Assembly (NCBI GenBank): GCA_934196125.1
Contig: CAKPVT010000023.1
Coordinates: 1-31,824 of the forward strand
Length of the DNA stretch: 31,824 bases
Source: an uncultured Streptococcus sp.
GTDB lineage: Bacteria > Bacillota > Bacilli > Lactobacillales > Streptococcaceae
Direction: 5' to 3'
The first letter of the stretch is position 1. Each line of letters begins with the position of its first letter. Both the position numbers and the translations under genes were made by a program. Shown one piece after another: positions 1-8,410 of the stretch. The notes under the pieces are model-generated. The model searched no databases. It worked only from the letters and a program-made list of their open reading frames with translations, and was not told the origin of the DNA.

Positions 1-71
1 ATCTTCGTAACTCAATTTCATACAAAAACACCCCAAAAGTTAGATTTTTTCTGTCCAACTTTTGGGGTGCA
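1..71 (-). mobile_element. 5' end of an IS3-family (IS150-like) insertion sequence, partial
   Basis: Read on the minus strand, positions 21 to 1 encode MKLSYED, the usual first residues of the streptococcal IS150-type OrfA, which runs out of the window. Upstream of that ATG is a perfect 13-bp inverted repeat (29-41 and 57-69). Such a hairpin is expected at the 5' end of an IS, where it can block transcription entering from outside. The outer end probably lies near 71 (TGCACCCC reading inward). The motif GTTGGACAG inside it resembles AGTAGACAG at the IS end near 31717. The family assignment rests on seven residues and the terminal repeat, so the exact element is not named. Confidence 0.7.
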
Positions 72-186
72 GTTCATAATAATCCCTCTTTTTTCTTTCG
101 CTTTATACTCATTATATCATAACAAATGCTCCTCTGAATAAATTATAGTAACTTTCTAAAAACGTTAAAAATTATGGGACAACCCC

Positions 187-221
187 AGAAAAAAAGTGAG
201 ATACAATAATTATCTCACTTT
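187..221 (-). terminator. Rho-independent terminator of ppaC
   Basis: An 11-bp perfect stem (193-203 with 211-221, AAAGTGAGATA) with a 7-nt loop is followed on the minus strand by a run of T. It lies about 65 bases downstream of the ppaC stop codon. Confidence 0.85.
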
Positions 222-286
222 AGTTTTAATATAAAATCCTAAGATTTTTAGACGACTCACGTTGCCTTTTTATTATCCCTTATTAA

Positions 287-1219
287 TTAAGCGTTGAAGC
301 TTTCTGTTAATTGTGGAACAACTTGTTTTTTACGTGAAACAGCACCTGCAAGGAATGCGTGGTTGTTTTCAAGTTTGAAGTTGAATGCTGCTTCAACTTT
401 ATCCATGTTAGCACCAAGTGCCAAGATTTCAGAGTTTGAGTTAAGGATATCAGTAATCATAAGAACAAAGTCAGAGTATCCGTTAGCTTGGATAGCAGCT
501 GTCATTGCAGCTTCGATTTCTGCTTGACGTTCAAGAACTTCGTTGATATCAACTGTATTAACTTGTGCAACACGAACTTGGTTTCCGTTAAGTTCGAATG
601 ATTTTGCATCGATGTCAATCAATTCTTCAGCAGATTTTGTTGCCAAGTTTGTACCAGCTTTAAGCAATGCCAAACCATATTCTTCAAGGTTTACACCTGC
701 GATTTCTGCCAAGTCAGCAGCAACAGCTGGGTCAGTTGCATGAGTTGTTGGTGATTTAAGAAGAAGTGTATCTGAAATCAAACCAGACAAAAGCAAACCA
801 GCCATTTCTTTAGGAATAACAACGTTATTTTCTTTGTATAGGCGGTAAACGATTGATGAAGCTGAACCAACTGGTTCTAAACGCATGTAAAGTGGGTTAG
901 CTGTTTCAAAGTTTGCAACACGGTGGTGATCAACAACTTCGATAACTTCAACGTCACGAATATCAGAGATTGATTGTTGGAATTCGTTGTGGTCTGTCAA
1001 AATAACTTGGTCAGCCCCTTCAGCTTTTGCTGATTCAACAACACGTGGTGCTTCTACACCAAAGTAATTCAAAGCAAAAGTTGTTTCTTCATTAGGTATT
1101 CCAAGAGCAACAGCTTCAGCATCAACACCAAGTTCACGTTTCAAATATGCATAAGCAACTGATGAACCGATAGCATCAGAGTCTGGATTTTGGTGACCAA
1201 AAACTAAAATTTTAGACAT
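287..1219 (-). CDS. ppaC: Manganese-dependent inorganic pyrophosphatase (family II)
   Basis: Hydrolyses pyrophosphate to two phosphates in the cytoplasm, pulling biosynthetic reactions forward. The 310-residue protein is a DHH-family phosphoesterase of the usual length. The N-terminal GHQNPDSDA motif supplies His9, Asp13 and Asp15; TDHNE (Asp76), VDHHR (His98-His99) and LISD (Asp150) complete the metal site; SRKKQ near the C terminus is the substrate-binding loop of the DHHA2 domain. The start chosen is the ATG at 1219, preceded by GAGGT; an upstream in-frame ATG at 1279 would add 20 residues that do not look like the family. It has its own terminator and appears monocistronic. Confidence 0.96.
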   Translation of the reverse strand: MSKILVFGHQNPDSDAIGSSVAYAYLKRELGVDAEAVALGIPNEETTFALNYFGVEAPRVVESAKAEGADQVILTDHNEFQQSISDIRDVEVIEVVDHHRVANFETANPLYMRLEPVGSASSIVYRLYKENNVVIPKEMAGLLLSGLISDTLLLKSPTTHATDPAVAADLAEIAGVNLEEYGLALLKAGTNLATKSAEELIDIDAKSFELNGNQVRVAQVNTVDINEVLERQAEIEAAMTAAIQANGYSDFVLMITDILNSNSEILALGANMDKVEAAFNFKLENNHAFLAGAVSRKKQVVPQLTESFNA

Positions 1220-1369
1220 GTTTTCTACCTCATAATAATTATCTATTCTTATTTTAGCAAAATTTAAGGGAGATAGCAAAGTCAGCAGCTGCTTTTATCG
1301 CAATAATAGCACAAAAAGAGCACCTTTATCACTAATTATTGTTAATTACTGATAAAAATGCTTCTATAT

Positions 1370-2017
1370 TTAGTCTTTTTCTGTTGTGTTTTGTGTGGAA
1401 TCAATGTTGGTTGCTTTGACATCAGGTGTTTCATTATCAGAAGAATCGTCCTTGGCAGCTTCTGCTTTTGCCGTTTTTTCTTGCTCTAAGGCTAAGCGCA
1501 ACAAGCGTTCTTCCTCCTCACGATTTTCTTGATTACGGATAGCTTCTTGTTCTTTGCGATAAGCCATGTACTTTCGGCTATTATCCACAATGTGCAATCC
1601 CTTCACACCTTTGGCTAGCAAACGCCAAATAAAGGTAATAAGTGATTCAATCAAGAGTAAGATTTCAATCGCAATGACACCAAGTAAACTCCAAGCCATA
1701 AAAAGTGTCACCAATAATTGAGAAAAAATCTTTTTCAGATTACCTAGGTCATTGTTATGGATAGACAATGTTTCAAGGAAAAGGTTCAAGATACCTTGTA
1801 AGAGCCCAGAATTTACAGACTTGTCGTCGTTTAAATTCAAAGCTGCCTCATCTTGATTTGGCAAAACAAGGACAATGTCCCTGTCTTGAATATAATCAAC
1901 CTTATCTCCCAGTTTTATGTCAAAATCAAATAAATCACGCGCAAGCTTTTTTATTTTTCCGTCTTGCGTCAAATAAACGAATTCGTCGTCAAATTTTAAA
2001 ATTTTGTAACTGTTCAT
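1370..2017 (-). CDS. Conserved membrane protein of unknown function
   Basis: 215 residues; no family recognised with certainty. Residues 1-60 look like a small soluble beta-rich domain. Residues about 100-133 form one long or two closely spaced membrane segments. The C-terminal part, from about 145, is highly charged, rich in Glu, Lys and Ala, probably coiled coil, and ends in a Ser/Thr/Asp-rich tail. The ATG is preceded by AAGGT at a suitable distance. It lies 53 bases downstream of pflA on the same strand with no visible terminator between, so it is probably cotranscribed with pflA. The function cannot be stated. Confidence 0.8.
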   Translation of the reverse strand: MNSYKILKFDDEFVYLTQDGKIKKLARDLFDFDIKLGDKVDYIQDRDIVLVLPNQDEAALNLNDDKSVNSGLLQGILNLFLETLSIHNNDLGNLKKIFSQLLVTLFMAWSLLGVIAIEILLLIESLITFIWRLLAKGVKGLHIVDNSRKYMAYRKEQEAIRNQENREEEERLLRLALEQEKTAKAEAAKDDSSDNETPDVKATNIDSTQNTTEKD

Positions 2018-2070
2018 AGATTCTACCTTATGCTAGAGCTTACCAAAGTTTCAAGCTAATGTCAATATTT

Positions 2071-2859
2071 TTACTGATGAATTCGTTTCATGTACTCGGT
2101 GTAAGATTCTGTATGCATCAAGTCTTTGGCATTTTGCACACGCTCTTTCGTTGGAGGTTTAACACCTTCCAAAGTATATGGAATGCCGAGCTCATGCCAC
2201 TTAAATTCACCCAAGGTGTGATAAGGAAGAATTTCAAATTTATCCACATTTTTCAACGTTGCGACAAATTTGCCAAGTTCAATCAAATCATCATCAAAAT
2301 CAGTTAAGCCAGGTACCAAAACGTGACGAATCCAAACAGGAATACCCTTGTCAGATAAATAACGCGCAAATGCCAAAATATTAGTATTTGGCTGGCGTGT
2401 CACAACAATATGTTGTTTAGGATTAATTTCTTTCAAATCTAAAAGAACCAAATCTGTTACTGCTAACAATTTATCCACAATTTCATGGTATTCTGGTGTG
2501 TCACGAAAAGCAAAACCACAAGTATCTAACGTGCAATGAATGCCCAATTCTTTTGCTTTTGTGAAAAGTGCTGTGACAAATTCAATCTGTAACATGGCTT
2601 CACCACCTGATACGGTAATGCCACCATTGTTTCTCCAGAAATGCTTGTAACGCAAAGCCTCAGCCAACACATCATCAACTGTGCGTTCTTGCGATTGATT
2701 GGTTTCCATAGCCCAAGTGTCTGGATTGTGGCAATATTGACAGCGCATCTTGCAGCCCTGCATAAAAATTACAAACCGAATCCCTGGACCGTCCACAGAG
2801 CCAAAACTTTCTGTTGAGTGAATCATCCCAGTTACTTTTCCGTAATCAATTTCAGTCAT
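2071..2859 (-). CDS. pflA: Pyruvate formate-lyase activating enzyme (radical SAM)
   Basis: Installs the glycyl radical on pyruvate formate-lyase, switching on anaerobic mixed-acid fermentation. The 262-residue protein has the radical-SAM cluster motif CxxxCxxC (Cys36, Cys40, Cys43 in GCKMRCQYCHNP) and the GGE motif (TVSGGEAML) near residue 84 that binds the SAM amino group. Length and N terminus match the family. The start is preceded by AAAGGAAG. A terminator (2918-2940) and an extended -10 box (2895-2900) lie just upstream, so it starts its own transcript. The pfl gene itself is not in the window. Confidence 0.96.
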   Translation of the reverse strand: MTEIDYGKVTGMIHSTESFGSVDGPGIRFVIFMQGCKMRCQYCHNPDTWAMETNQSQERTVDDVLAEALRYKHFWRNNGGITVSGGEAMLQIEFVTALFTKAKELGIHCTLDTCGFAFRDTPEYHEIVDKLLAVTDLVLLDLKEINPKQHIVVTRQPNTNILAFARYLSDKGIPVWIRHVLVPGLTDFDDDLIELGKFVATLKNVDKFEILPYHTLGEFKWHELGIPYTLEGVKPPTKERVQNAKDLMHTESYTEYMKRIHQ

Positions 2860-2894
2860 TTTTTTCTTCCTTTGTAACCGTTTTGCCTGCTTTC

Positions 2895-2900
2895 ATTATA
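2895..2900 (-). promoter_or_regulatory. Extended -10 promoter element of pflA
   Basis: TGTTATAAT on the minus strand is a perfect extended -10 between the terminator of the upstream gene and the pflA start. No good -35 hexamer is visible, which is tolerated with an extended -10. Confidence 0.55.
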
Positions 2901-2917
2901 ACATTTTCTAAAGGAAA

Positions 2918-2940
2918 AAGACTAAGATTAGCTTAGTCTT
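2918..2940 (-). terminator. Terminator overlapping the end of the CNNM/CorC-type gene
   Basis: A perfect 9-bp stem (AAGACTAAG, 2918-2926 with 2932-2940) and a 5-base loop, followed on the minus strand by TTT. The stop codon of the gene (2933-2935) lies inside the stem. Confidence 0.8.
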
Positions 2941-4264
2941 CTTCAATACTCTGTTCTATATCAGAAAAAATAACTTTCAGTTTTGTAACACGTCCGTCTT
3001 TAACTTTATCATTTGTCAAAGCAAGGTGTTTTTCTTTCGTATCCACTTCAAACGTTTCACGACTATCTTGGTCCGGAATATTTCCCACACCAGTTAGGTA
3101 GTAACCAGCAATAGTATCCACATCATCACTTTCAAGATCGACGTCAAAATAGTCATTAAATTCGTTGATGGTCATTGTCCCAAGAACAATATAAGTATGT
3201 TCACCAATTTCACGGACAAATTGCTCTGCTTTATCTGTTTCGTCGTCGATTTCTCCGACGATTTCTTCAAGCAAATCCTCAAGTGTGACAATACCTGCAA
3301 CGCCACCATATTCGTCTAACAAAATTGCCATTTGATTTTGGGTATTTCTCAATTGGCGTAACAAATCGTCCACAAAAATCGTTTCTGGAACAAAGAGCGG
3401 TTCTTGCAAAATCTTACGCAAGACAATATTGTCAAAACCATCACGGAAACCAGCGTCCAGCAGGCGTTTGGTGTGAAGTACACCAATAATCTTATCCTTA
3501 TCATCATCATAGACAGGAATACGTGAAAAATTCTGTTTGAGAATTTCTTGAATATTTTCTTGTGTATCATCATTGATGTCAATCATAAAAGCATCTGTTC
3601 TTGGAACCATAACTTCACGCGCCATTAATTCGTCAAGCGAAAAGATACCTTGTAACATCTCAATTTCTTCAGCATCTAGCGTTTCTTCACTATTTGACAG
3701 CATGTATTCAATTTCATCACGGGTCATTTTTTCGTCCGCATCATCAAATTGCATTGGCGTAATACGTGAGAGAAGATTGGTTGACGCTGATAAGAGCCAA
3801 ACAAAAGGACTAACAATTTTTCCAAGAAAAATGATAACAGGGGCAGAGATAACAGCCAGATTTTCCTTGAGATTCATGGCAATACGTTTTGGATAAAGCT
3901 CACCAAGAACAATGGAAATATAGGTCAAAAAGACAAGGGAAATAACACTACCTACTGTCTGAGCCCAAACAAAATCTCCAAACCAAGAAGCAATAACACC
4001 TCCAAGAGAGGCGGATAAGCTAGCCCCTTGTAAGAGACTGATAAAGGTGATACCAACTTGAATCGTTGATAAAAAATTATTAGGATTTTCCAAAACAGAC
4101 AATAGACGAATGAATTTCTTATCGCCTTCTTCTGCTTTTTGTTCAACACGTGAACGATTAAGGGAAACTAATGCCATCTCAGAAGCTGAGAAAAAAGCAT
4201 TTAGCAAGGTCAAAATTAATAATAAAACAAATTGCAAAACTAAATTCTGACTGGGGTCTTCCAT
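2933..4264 (-). CDS. CNNM/CorC-HlyC family membrane protein with CBS domains
   Basis: Often annotated as a hemolysin-family protein; relatives are linked to magnesium or cobalt transport and resistance. The 443-residue protein has an N-terminal DUF21 membrane domain (about residues 5-190, starting LVLQFVLLLILTLLNAFFSASEMAL), then a CBS pair (about 200-330, including VPRTDAFMIDI and DEYGGVAGIVTLEDLLEEIVGEI), then a C-terminal CorC_HlyC domain. The chosen ATG at 4264 follows AGGAG; an in-frame ATG 20 codons upstream lacks support. The substrate cannot be read from sequence. Confidence 0.9.
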   Translation of the reverse strand: MEDPSQNLVLQFVLLLILTLLNAFFSASEMALVSLNRSRVEQKAEEGDKKFIRLLSVLENPNNFLSTIQVGITFISLLQGASLSASLGGVIASWFGDFVWAQTVGSVISLVFLTYISIVLGELYPKRIAMNLKENLAVISAPVIIFLGKIVSPFVWLLSASTNLLSRITPMQFDDADEKMTRDEIEYMLSNSEETLDAEEIEMLQGIFSLDELMAREVMVPRTDAFMIDINDDTQENIQEILKQNFSRIPVYDDDKDKIIGVLHTKRLLDAGFRDGFDNIVLRKILQEPLFVPETIFVDDLLRQLRNTQNQMAILLDEYGGVAGIVTLEDLLEEIVGEIDDETDKAEQFVREIGEHTYIVLGTMTINEFNDYFDVDLESDDVDTIAGYYLTGVGNIPDQDSRETFEVDTKEKHLALTNDKVKDGRVTKLKVIFSDIEQSIEED

Positions 4265-4341
4265 ATCAATTCTACTCCTATTCTTCAAATATCTATTATG
4301 GTAAGATTTTATTCTCCACGACAAAATAGTACAGTGATTAC

Positions 4342-4347
4342 ATTATA
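4342..4347 (-). promoter_or_regulatory. Extended -10 element of the CNNM/CorC-type gene
   Basis: TGCTATAAT on the minus strand, about 78 bases upstream of the ATG at 4264. The -35 is weak. Confidence 0.5.
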
Positions 4348-4438
4348 GCATATTTTTGCATTTATGTAATAGGCAAACAGCCTTATCAACCATATTTTAG
4401 AATGCTAAACTAAAATATCAAAATTTTCAGAAAAATGA

Positions 4439-4444
4439 TATAAT
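4439..4444 (+). promoter_or_regulatory. Extended -10 element of the broken ABC ATPase gene
   Basis: TGATATAAT, 29 bases before the ATG at 4474, which also keeps an intact GGAGG at 4462-4466. The expression signals survive although the gene does not. Confidence 0.5.
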
Positions 4445-4473
4445 AACTATTAAAAACACATGGAGGTCTCCAG

Positions 4474-5264
4474 ATGTTACAAGTAAAACTTAAAAATGTC
4501 AGCTTAGAACGTCAACATAAATTATTATTAAGAAATCTTAACTTGGAAGTTAACAAGGAGGGGAACATTGGGCTATTTTAGGGCTTAACGATTCTGGTAA
4601 GACAACACTTTTAAAGCTTATCATGGCTGAATATTGGAAAACAGACGGTGAGGTGGAAGTCTTAGGAACACCATTTGGTGGTACTGATATTAGCGATATT
4701 CGTACCAAAATTGGTATCGTTGGCTCATTTATTGCTGAGCGACTTCCAGCCAATATGCTTGCTGAAAAAATCGTTTTGACTGGGAAATACAAATCAAGCA
4801 TTCTTTACAAAGAATACGGTGAAAAAGAACTTGATGAAGCACGACAAATGCTGATTTCAATTGGTGACAAACATCTGCTTGGACGTATTTATGCTAGTCT
4901 GTCATAAGGTGAAAAACAACTGCTCCTTATCGCACGTAGTTTAATGGAAAATTCTGAAATTTTAATTTTAGATGAGGCTACAAGCGGACTTGATTTGTTT
5001 GCGCGCGAAAAACTATTGACACAGATTGAGCAAATCACAAGTCTTCCTAATGCTCCAACAATTCTCTACGTGACACACCATGCTGAAGAAATCACACAAT
5101 CAATGACTCATGTCTTGTTGCTGAAGAAAGGAGAAATCATTGCCCAAGGTCCTAAAAATGATGTTTTGACTGAGGACATTTTAACCGATTTCTATGACCA
5201 AACCATCTCAATCATCCCACTAGGCGACGAACGCATTTACATCAAACCTGAATTTAAATCATAA
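4474..5264 (+). pseudogene. ABC transporter ATP-binding protein, broken
   Basis: An ATPase of the YlmA/ModF-like single-domain type, about 262 codons, starting at the ATG 8 bases after GGAGG. Three lesions are visible. The reading frame from 4474 stops at 4579-4581 because of a frameshift around 4555-4566, after which the expected EHWAILGL continues in another frame. The Walker A reads GLNDSGKTT, with Asp (4590-4592) where Gly is normal. The signature motif LSQGE is cut by TAA at 4905-4907, which fits CAA to TAA. After that stop the Walker B (ILILDEATSGLD) and the H-loop (YVTHH) are intact. No permease partner is adjacent. The promoter and terminator look normal. Confidence 0.93.
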
Positions 5265-5271
5265 CAGTAAA

Positions 5272-5305
5272 ACCCCTAGGACATTTTCGTTCTAGGGGTC
5301 ATTTT
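5272..5305 (+). terminator. Terminator shared by two convergent pseudogenes
   Basis: An 11-bp stem (ACCCCTAGGAC at 5272-5282 with 5289-5299, one G-T wobble) and a 6-base loop, then CATTTTAT. The stop codon of the convergent nhaP remnant (5299-5301) falls in its right arm. Confidence 0.75.
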
Positions 5306-5753
5306 ATAATAAAGTAATTATATGGTAGTGTTCTATAGTCATCTTTTAACGAATAACTTTCGAGTTTATTGACATTGCGGCGTAGGAAGGTTACATAGCT
5401 TGGTGTGATGTCACCACGCATTTCATATTCAGCAATCACTTACCAGTCACATAACCAACTGCCAGCATTGTTATCAAAACAGTTGGCAAAATCAGATAAG
5501 CCACAATCGACTTGTATTTGACAAAGGTCGTCACATCACTTTCTTGCCCCTCTCTAAAATTAAGCAGTGCAATTACCACAGCCAGAAATAGCTCTGAATT
5601 TAAAGTGAGTGTCGTCTCTTTTGCTAAAACACCCACCAAAATTCCCAAAACAATTTAGATAAAAGGTAAAGGCAATTTAGGATAAAGATAATTAATGACG
5701 TTGGAAACAATGAGCATTAATAAAAATGCTATAACAAGGATAGAACTCTCGAT
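5299..5753 (-). pseudogene. NhaP-type Na+/H+ antiporter remnant with internal deletion
   Basis: The frame starting at 5753 reads ESSILVIAFLLMLIVSNVIN, then YPKLPLPFI, a stop (TAA, 5655-5657), IVLGILVGVLAKE and FREGQESD. This is the N terminus of a CPA1-family Na+/H+ exchanger. The probable start codon reads ATC instead of ATG (5751-5753), 9 bases after AAGGAG. The stop fits CAA to TAA. After TVLITMLAVGYVTGK the frame ends, and a different frame continues as VIAEYEMRGDITPSY to a stop at 5299. I read this last piece as the C-terminal tail of the same antiporter, joined by loss of several hundred codons. The N-terminal assignment is firm; the C-terminal piece is inference. Confidence 0.8.
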
Positions 5754-5766
5754 AAACCGTCACTCC

Positions 5767-6021
5767 TTATCGTTGTTTTTGGCGGCAATAAACAGTAAAG
5801 CGTTCTTTTTGCTTGGCAATTTTTTGATCAATAGCCGTAACATCTTTACGATCACGAAGTCGTACGCAGCGTTCTTTTTCAAGACTGGCTAACTTTTTCT
5901 TGATTGTCAAGATTTTCTATGCATCTTCTTCTGACAGCTTGGCACACGGTTTAGTGTTTGCGTCATCTAAATATTTTTGATGCATTTGATGTCATTTTTC
6001 ACGAACCGTTACGGTTTGCAT
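5767..6021 (-). pseudogene. Small unknown gene upstream of the nhaP remnant, two stops
   Basis: The frame from the ATG at 6021 reads 84 residues, rich in Lys, Arg and Glu and probably helical, interrupted by TGA at codon 10 (5992-5994, probably from TGG) and TAG at codon 35 (5917-5919, probably from CAG). No frameshift is needed. Its stop codon abuts the ribosome binding site of the nhaP remnant, so the two were probably an operon. The family is not recognised; the predicted charge and coiled-coil character is all that can be said. Confidence 0.6.
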
Positions 6022-6026
6022 AATGC

Positions 6027-6590
6027 TTAACTCTCTTTTGACTGTTTTAATTTTTCAATCATCACTAAAAATGGTGGTTGATTAATTTGGTTTAAAGGTT
6101 GATACAGCATGGCAGTAAAAAGCCTTTGGTCTAGCTGATTGACATATTCTAGCACAGCATCTTTTTCCATGTCGCCGCCTTCATGTCCATAGTAAATCAT
6201 GATAGCTAAGCGACCACCAACCTCAAGCTTTTCTAAAATTTTCTCCACAGCAATCAAGGTTGTGTCAGGTTTAGTGATAACCGTTTTATCAGCGCTTGGC
6301 AAATACCCTAGATTGAAAATAGCTGCGCGAATTGGTTGATTCACATAATAGTCAATATGTTGATGCCCATCCAAAATTAAATGAGCGTTGTGAATTTCTT
6401 GTTTTTCTAAACGTTCTTTCGTGCTTTGCAAAGCTTGTTCTTGCACATCAAAAGCATAAACCTCTTTAGCATGTTGGGCAAGAAAAGCTGTGTCATTGCC
6501 ATTTCCCATGGTCGCATCAACTGCGATAGCTTGTTCATCCAAAACTTCAGCTAAAAAATCATGAGATAAATGCAAAGGACGTTTTATCAT
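6027..6590 (-). CDS. mnmM: tRNA wobble-uridine methyltransferase MnmM (YtqB family)
   Basis: Class I SAM-dependent methyltransferase, 187 residues. Residues 20-35 hold the SAM-binding motif (AVDATMGNGNDTAFLA), followed by the acidic loop YAFDVQEQAL and the NLGYLPS motif, which takes the place of the NPPY motif of other families. YtqB of Bacillus subtilis has been shown to perform the last methylation in mnm5U34 synthesis on tRNA in Gram-positive bacteria, where the E. coli MnmC enzyme is absent. Its start overlaps the stop of the upstream radical-SAM gene by four bases (ATGA), so the two are translationally coupled. The family match is clear; the function is transferred from Bacillus. Confidence 0.88.
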   Translation of the reverse strand: MIKRPLHLSHDFLAEVLDEQAIAVDATMGNGNDTAFLAQHAKEVYAFDVQEQALQSTKERLEKQEIHNAHLILDGHQHIDYYVNQPIRAAIFNLGYLPSADKTVITKPDTTLIAVEKILEKLEVGGRLAIMIYYGHEGGDMEKDAVLEYVNQLDQRLFTAMLYQPLNQINQPPFLVMIEKLKQSKES

Positions 6591-7528
6591 AACACGACCT
6601 CCTTATTTTCTAGCTTACACCCTTGATAAGAACCACGGCGTTCCATTTCTTGATCAATGGCATTTAAGACTTCCCATTTTTTAAGACTCCACATTGGACC
6701 AATGAGCATATCGCGCGGAGCATCACCTGTAATACGATGAATAATGATATTTGGGGGAATAATCTCCAGTTGATCACAGATGATATTGACATATTCTTCC
6801 ATGCCCAGCAATTTTAAACGCCTTTCATGGTAATCACGTTGCATTTTCGTACTTGTCATCAAATGCAATAAATGAAGCTTAATCCCGTCAATGTCATTAT
6901 CTGTCACACAACGTCTGACATTTTCAATCATCATGTCATGCGTTTCATCAGGCAGACCATTAATCAAATGTGAAACAATCTCAACTTTCGGCGCTAACTG
7001 ACGCAGGCGTTTAACTGTTTCAACGTAAAGATCATAAGTATGCGCACGATTAATGATTTTGGACGTTTCATCATAAGTTGTTTGCAAACCAAGCTCAACC
7101 GTTACATGCATACGCTCAGAAAGCTCAGCAATATAAGTAATCGTCTCATCTGGCAAGCAATCTGGACGTGTCCCAATATTGATACCAACCACCCCAGGTT
7201 CATTAATGGCTTGCTCATAACGCTCACGAATAACATCTACGGTATCATGCGTATTTGTGAAATTTTGAAAATAAACCAAGTATTTCTTAACATCTGGCCA
7301 TTTGCGGTGCATGAAATCAATTTCTTTGTAAAATTGGTCACGAATTGGTGCATCAGGAGCAACAATCGCATCTCCTGAACCAGATACAGTGCAAAATGTA
7401 CAGCCTCCATGTGCGACCGTACCATCTCGATTTGGACAATCAAAGCCTGCATCGATAGGAACTTTAAAAATCTTCTCCCCAAAAATCTGACGATAATAAT
7501 CATTTAAAGTATTATAACGCTTTTTCAT
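6587..7528 (-). CDS. mnmL: Radical SAM protein of the YtqA/YhcC family (MnmL)
   Basis: 313 residues with an Elp3-like radical-SAM core. The iron-sulfur cysteines are Cys31, Cys43 and Cys46 in the pattern Cx11CxxC (FDCPNRDG, then GGCTFC). NIGTRPDC and VELGLQT are typical of the family. In Bacillus the YtqA/YtqB pair is reported to convert cmnm5U to mnm5U at tRNA position 34, with YtqA acting before the YtqB methylation. Its ATG is only 7 bases from a consensus extended -10 box and no ribosome binding site is visible, so the message may be leaderless. The start matches the family N terminus. Confidence 0.88.
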   Translation of the reverse strand: MKKRYNTLNDYYRQIFGEKIFKVPIDAGFDCPNRDGTVAHGGCTFCTVSGSGDAIVAPDAPIRDQFYKEIDFMHRKWPDVKKYLVYFQNFTNTHDTVDVIRERYEQAINEPGVVGINIGTRPDCLPDETITYIAELSERMHVTVELGLQTTYDETSKIINRAHTYDLYVETVKRLRQLAPKVEIVSHLINGLPDETHDMMIENVRRCVTDNDIDGIKLHLLHLMTSTKMQRDYHERRLKLLGMEEYVNIICDQLEIIPPNIIIHRITGDAPRDMLIGPMWSLKKWEVLNAIDQEMERRGSYQGCKLENKEVVL

Positions 7529-7535
7529 AGCCTAT

Positions 7536-7563
7536 ATTATAACACTTTCCCCAAAACAAACAA
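7536..7563 (-). promoter_or_regulatory. Promoter of mnmL-mnmM
   Basis: On the minus strand, TTGTTT (7558-7563), a 16-base spacer and TATAAT (7536-7541) preceded by TGT (extended -10). The start codon is 7 bases downstream of the -10 box. A terminator for the preceding gene at 7605-7623 makes this the first promoter of the unit. Confidence 0.75.
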
Positions 7564-7604
7564 ACTCTTATCACTTGTCGTAAACGTATTCTTAGCTATA
7601 AAAA

Positions 7605-7623
7605 AGCTGGGAGGACCCCAGCT
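7605..7623 (-). terminator. Terminator of the PAP2 phosphatase gene
   Basis: A 7-bp GC-rich stem (AGCTGGG, 7605-7611 with 7617-7623) followed on the minus strand by TTTTTT. Confidence 0.85.
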
Positions 7624-7633
7624 CATTTTTCAA

Positions 7634-8290
7634 TTACTCTTGTTTTCCTTGGAAACGCCATTCAAAGCGTTTTTTATCATAAAATGGATAGGTTGCGGCT
7701 GCGATAGCAAATGCTAGTAACCAACCTCCCAAAATGTCAGACGGATAATGAACCCCTAGGTAAATTCTTGAAAGTGCTGTTGTCAAAGCGATAACCACAA
7801 CTAAAACCTGCAAGCAACGTTTGAGTGTCGTCTTGGTTAAATGTTGTTCCATAATCACAACCAAGCTCAAAGCAACAACCATGGTCGCCGCAGCATGCCA
7901 GCTCGGAAATGACGGTCCCATTGGCTTTGGAATGAGGTACTGAATACTTGGACGCGGACGATTATAAAGGTATTTAAAACCTGTTGAAAAAATGCCCATT
8001 AACACTAAATTCCCAGCTAGCAAAATAGCTTCTGCTTTCCACTTTTTCCAGAAATAAAATACAAAAGCGATGGCAAAGACATAAACAAAGATAAAAACTT
8101 CATGTCCAAAATTCGTTACGATTTTAAAGAAAGCTGTCGCATTGGCAGGAAGGTCGCCACGAACACTTGTTTGAATGCTTGAGTCAATTCCAACCAAAGT
8201 CTCTGGAAAGAATTTGACCAAATAGCCTAACATCATAAAAATGACAAGGAAAAATGAATATCCTACAAGATAATTTTGTTTATGTTTCAT
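7634..8290 (-). CDS. PAP2-family membrane phosphatase
   Basis: 218 residues and about six membrane segments. The three phosphatase motifs are present: KYLYNRPRPS (motif 1), PSWHAA (motif 2; the usual PSGH has Trp in place of Gly) and SRIYLGVHYPSDILGG (motif 3, with catalytic His and Asp). Such proteins dephosphorylate lipid phosphates such as undecaprenyl pyrophosphate or phosphatidylglycerol phosphate; which one applies here cannot be told. The ATG at 8290 follows AAAGG; a TTG seven codons upstream is in frame but less likely. A TATAAT box lies at 8326-8331. Confidence 0.9.
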   Translation of the reverse strand: MKHKQNYLVGYSFFLVIFMMLGYLVKFFPETLVGIDSSIQTSVRGDLPANATAFFKIVTNFGHEVFIFVYVFAIAFVFYFWKKWKAEAILLAGNLVLMGIFSTGFKYLYNRPRPSIQYLIPKPMGPSFPSWHAAATMVVALSLVVIMEQHLTKTTLKRCLQVLVVVIALTTALSRIYLGVHYPSDILGGWLLAFAIAAATYPFYDKKRFEWRFQGKQE

Positions 8291-8410
8291 ATTACAATAC
8301 CTTTCTATCAAAATGTCGTAAGTCTATTATACCTTAGTTAGTTTTCAAATCCCAGATAAATCCTCGAAAAATCTGTGGCAAAATTGTCGGAATTTATCAT
8401 TCTAAACAGT

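Noticed and set aside
72..286. Gene or regulatory RNA in the left intergenic region
   Set aside because: Apart from the ppaC terminator and the IS end I see only AT-rich sequence.
7880..7915. PAP2 motif 2 as PSWH taken for a dead enzyme
   Set aside because: The catalytic His and the flanking Pro-Ser are kept, and motifs 1 and 3 are complete, so the Gly-to-Trp variation is not proof of inactivity.
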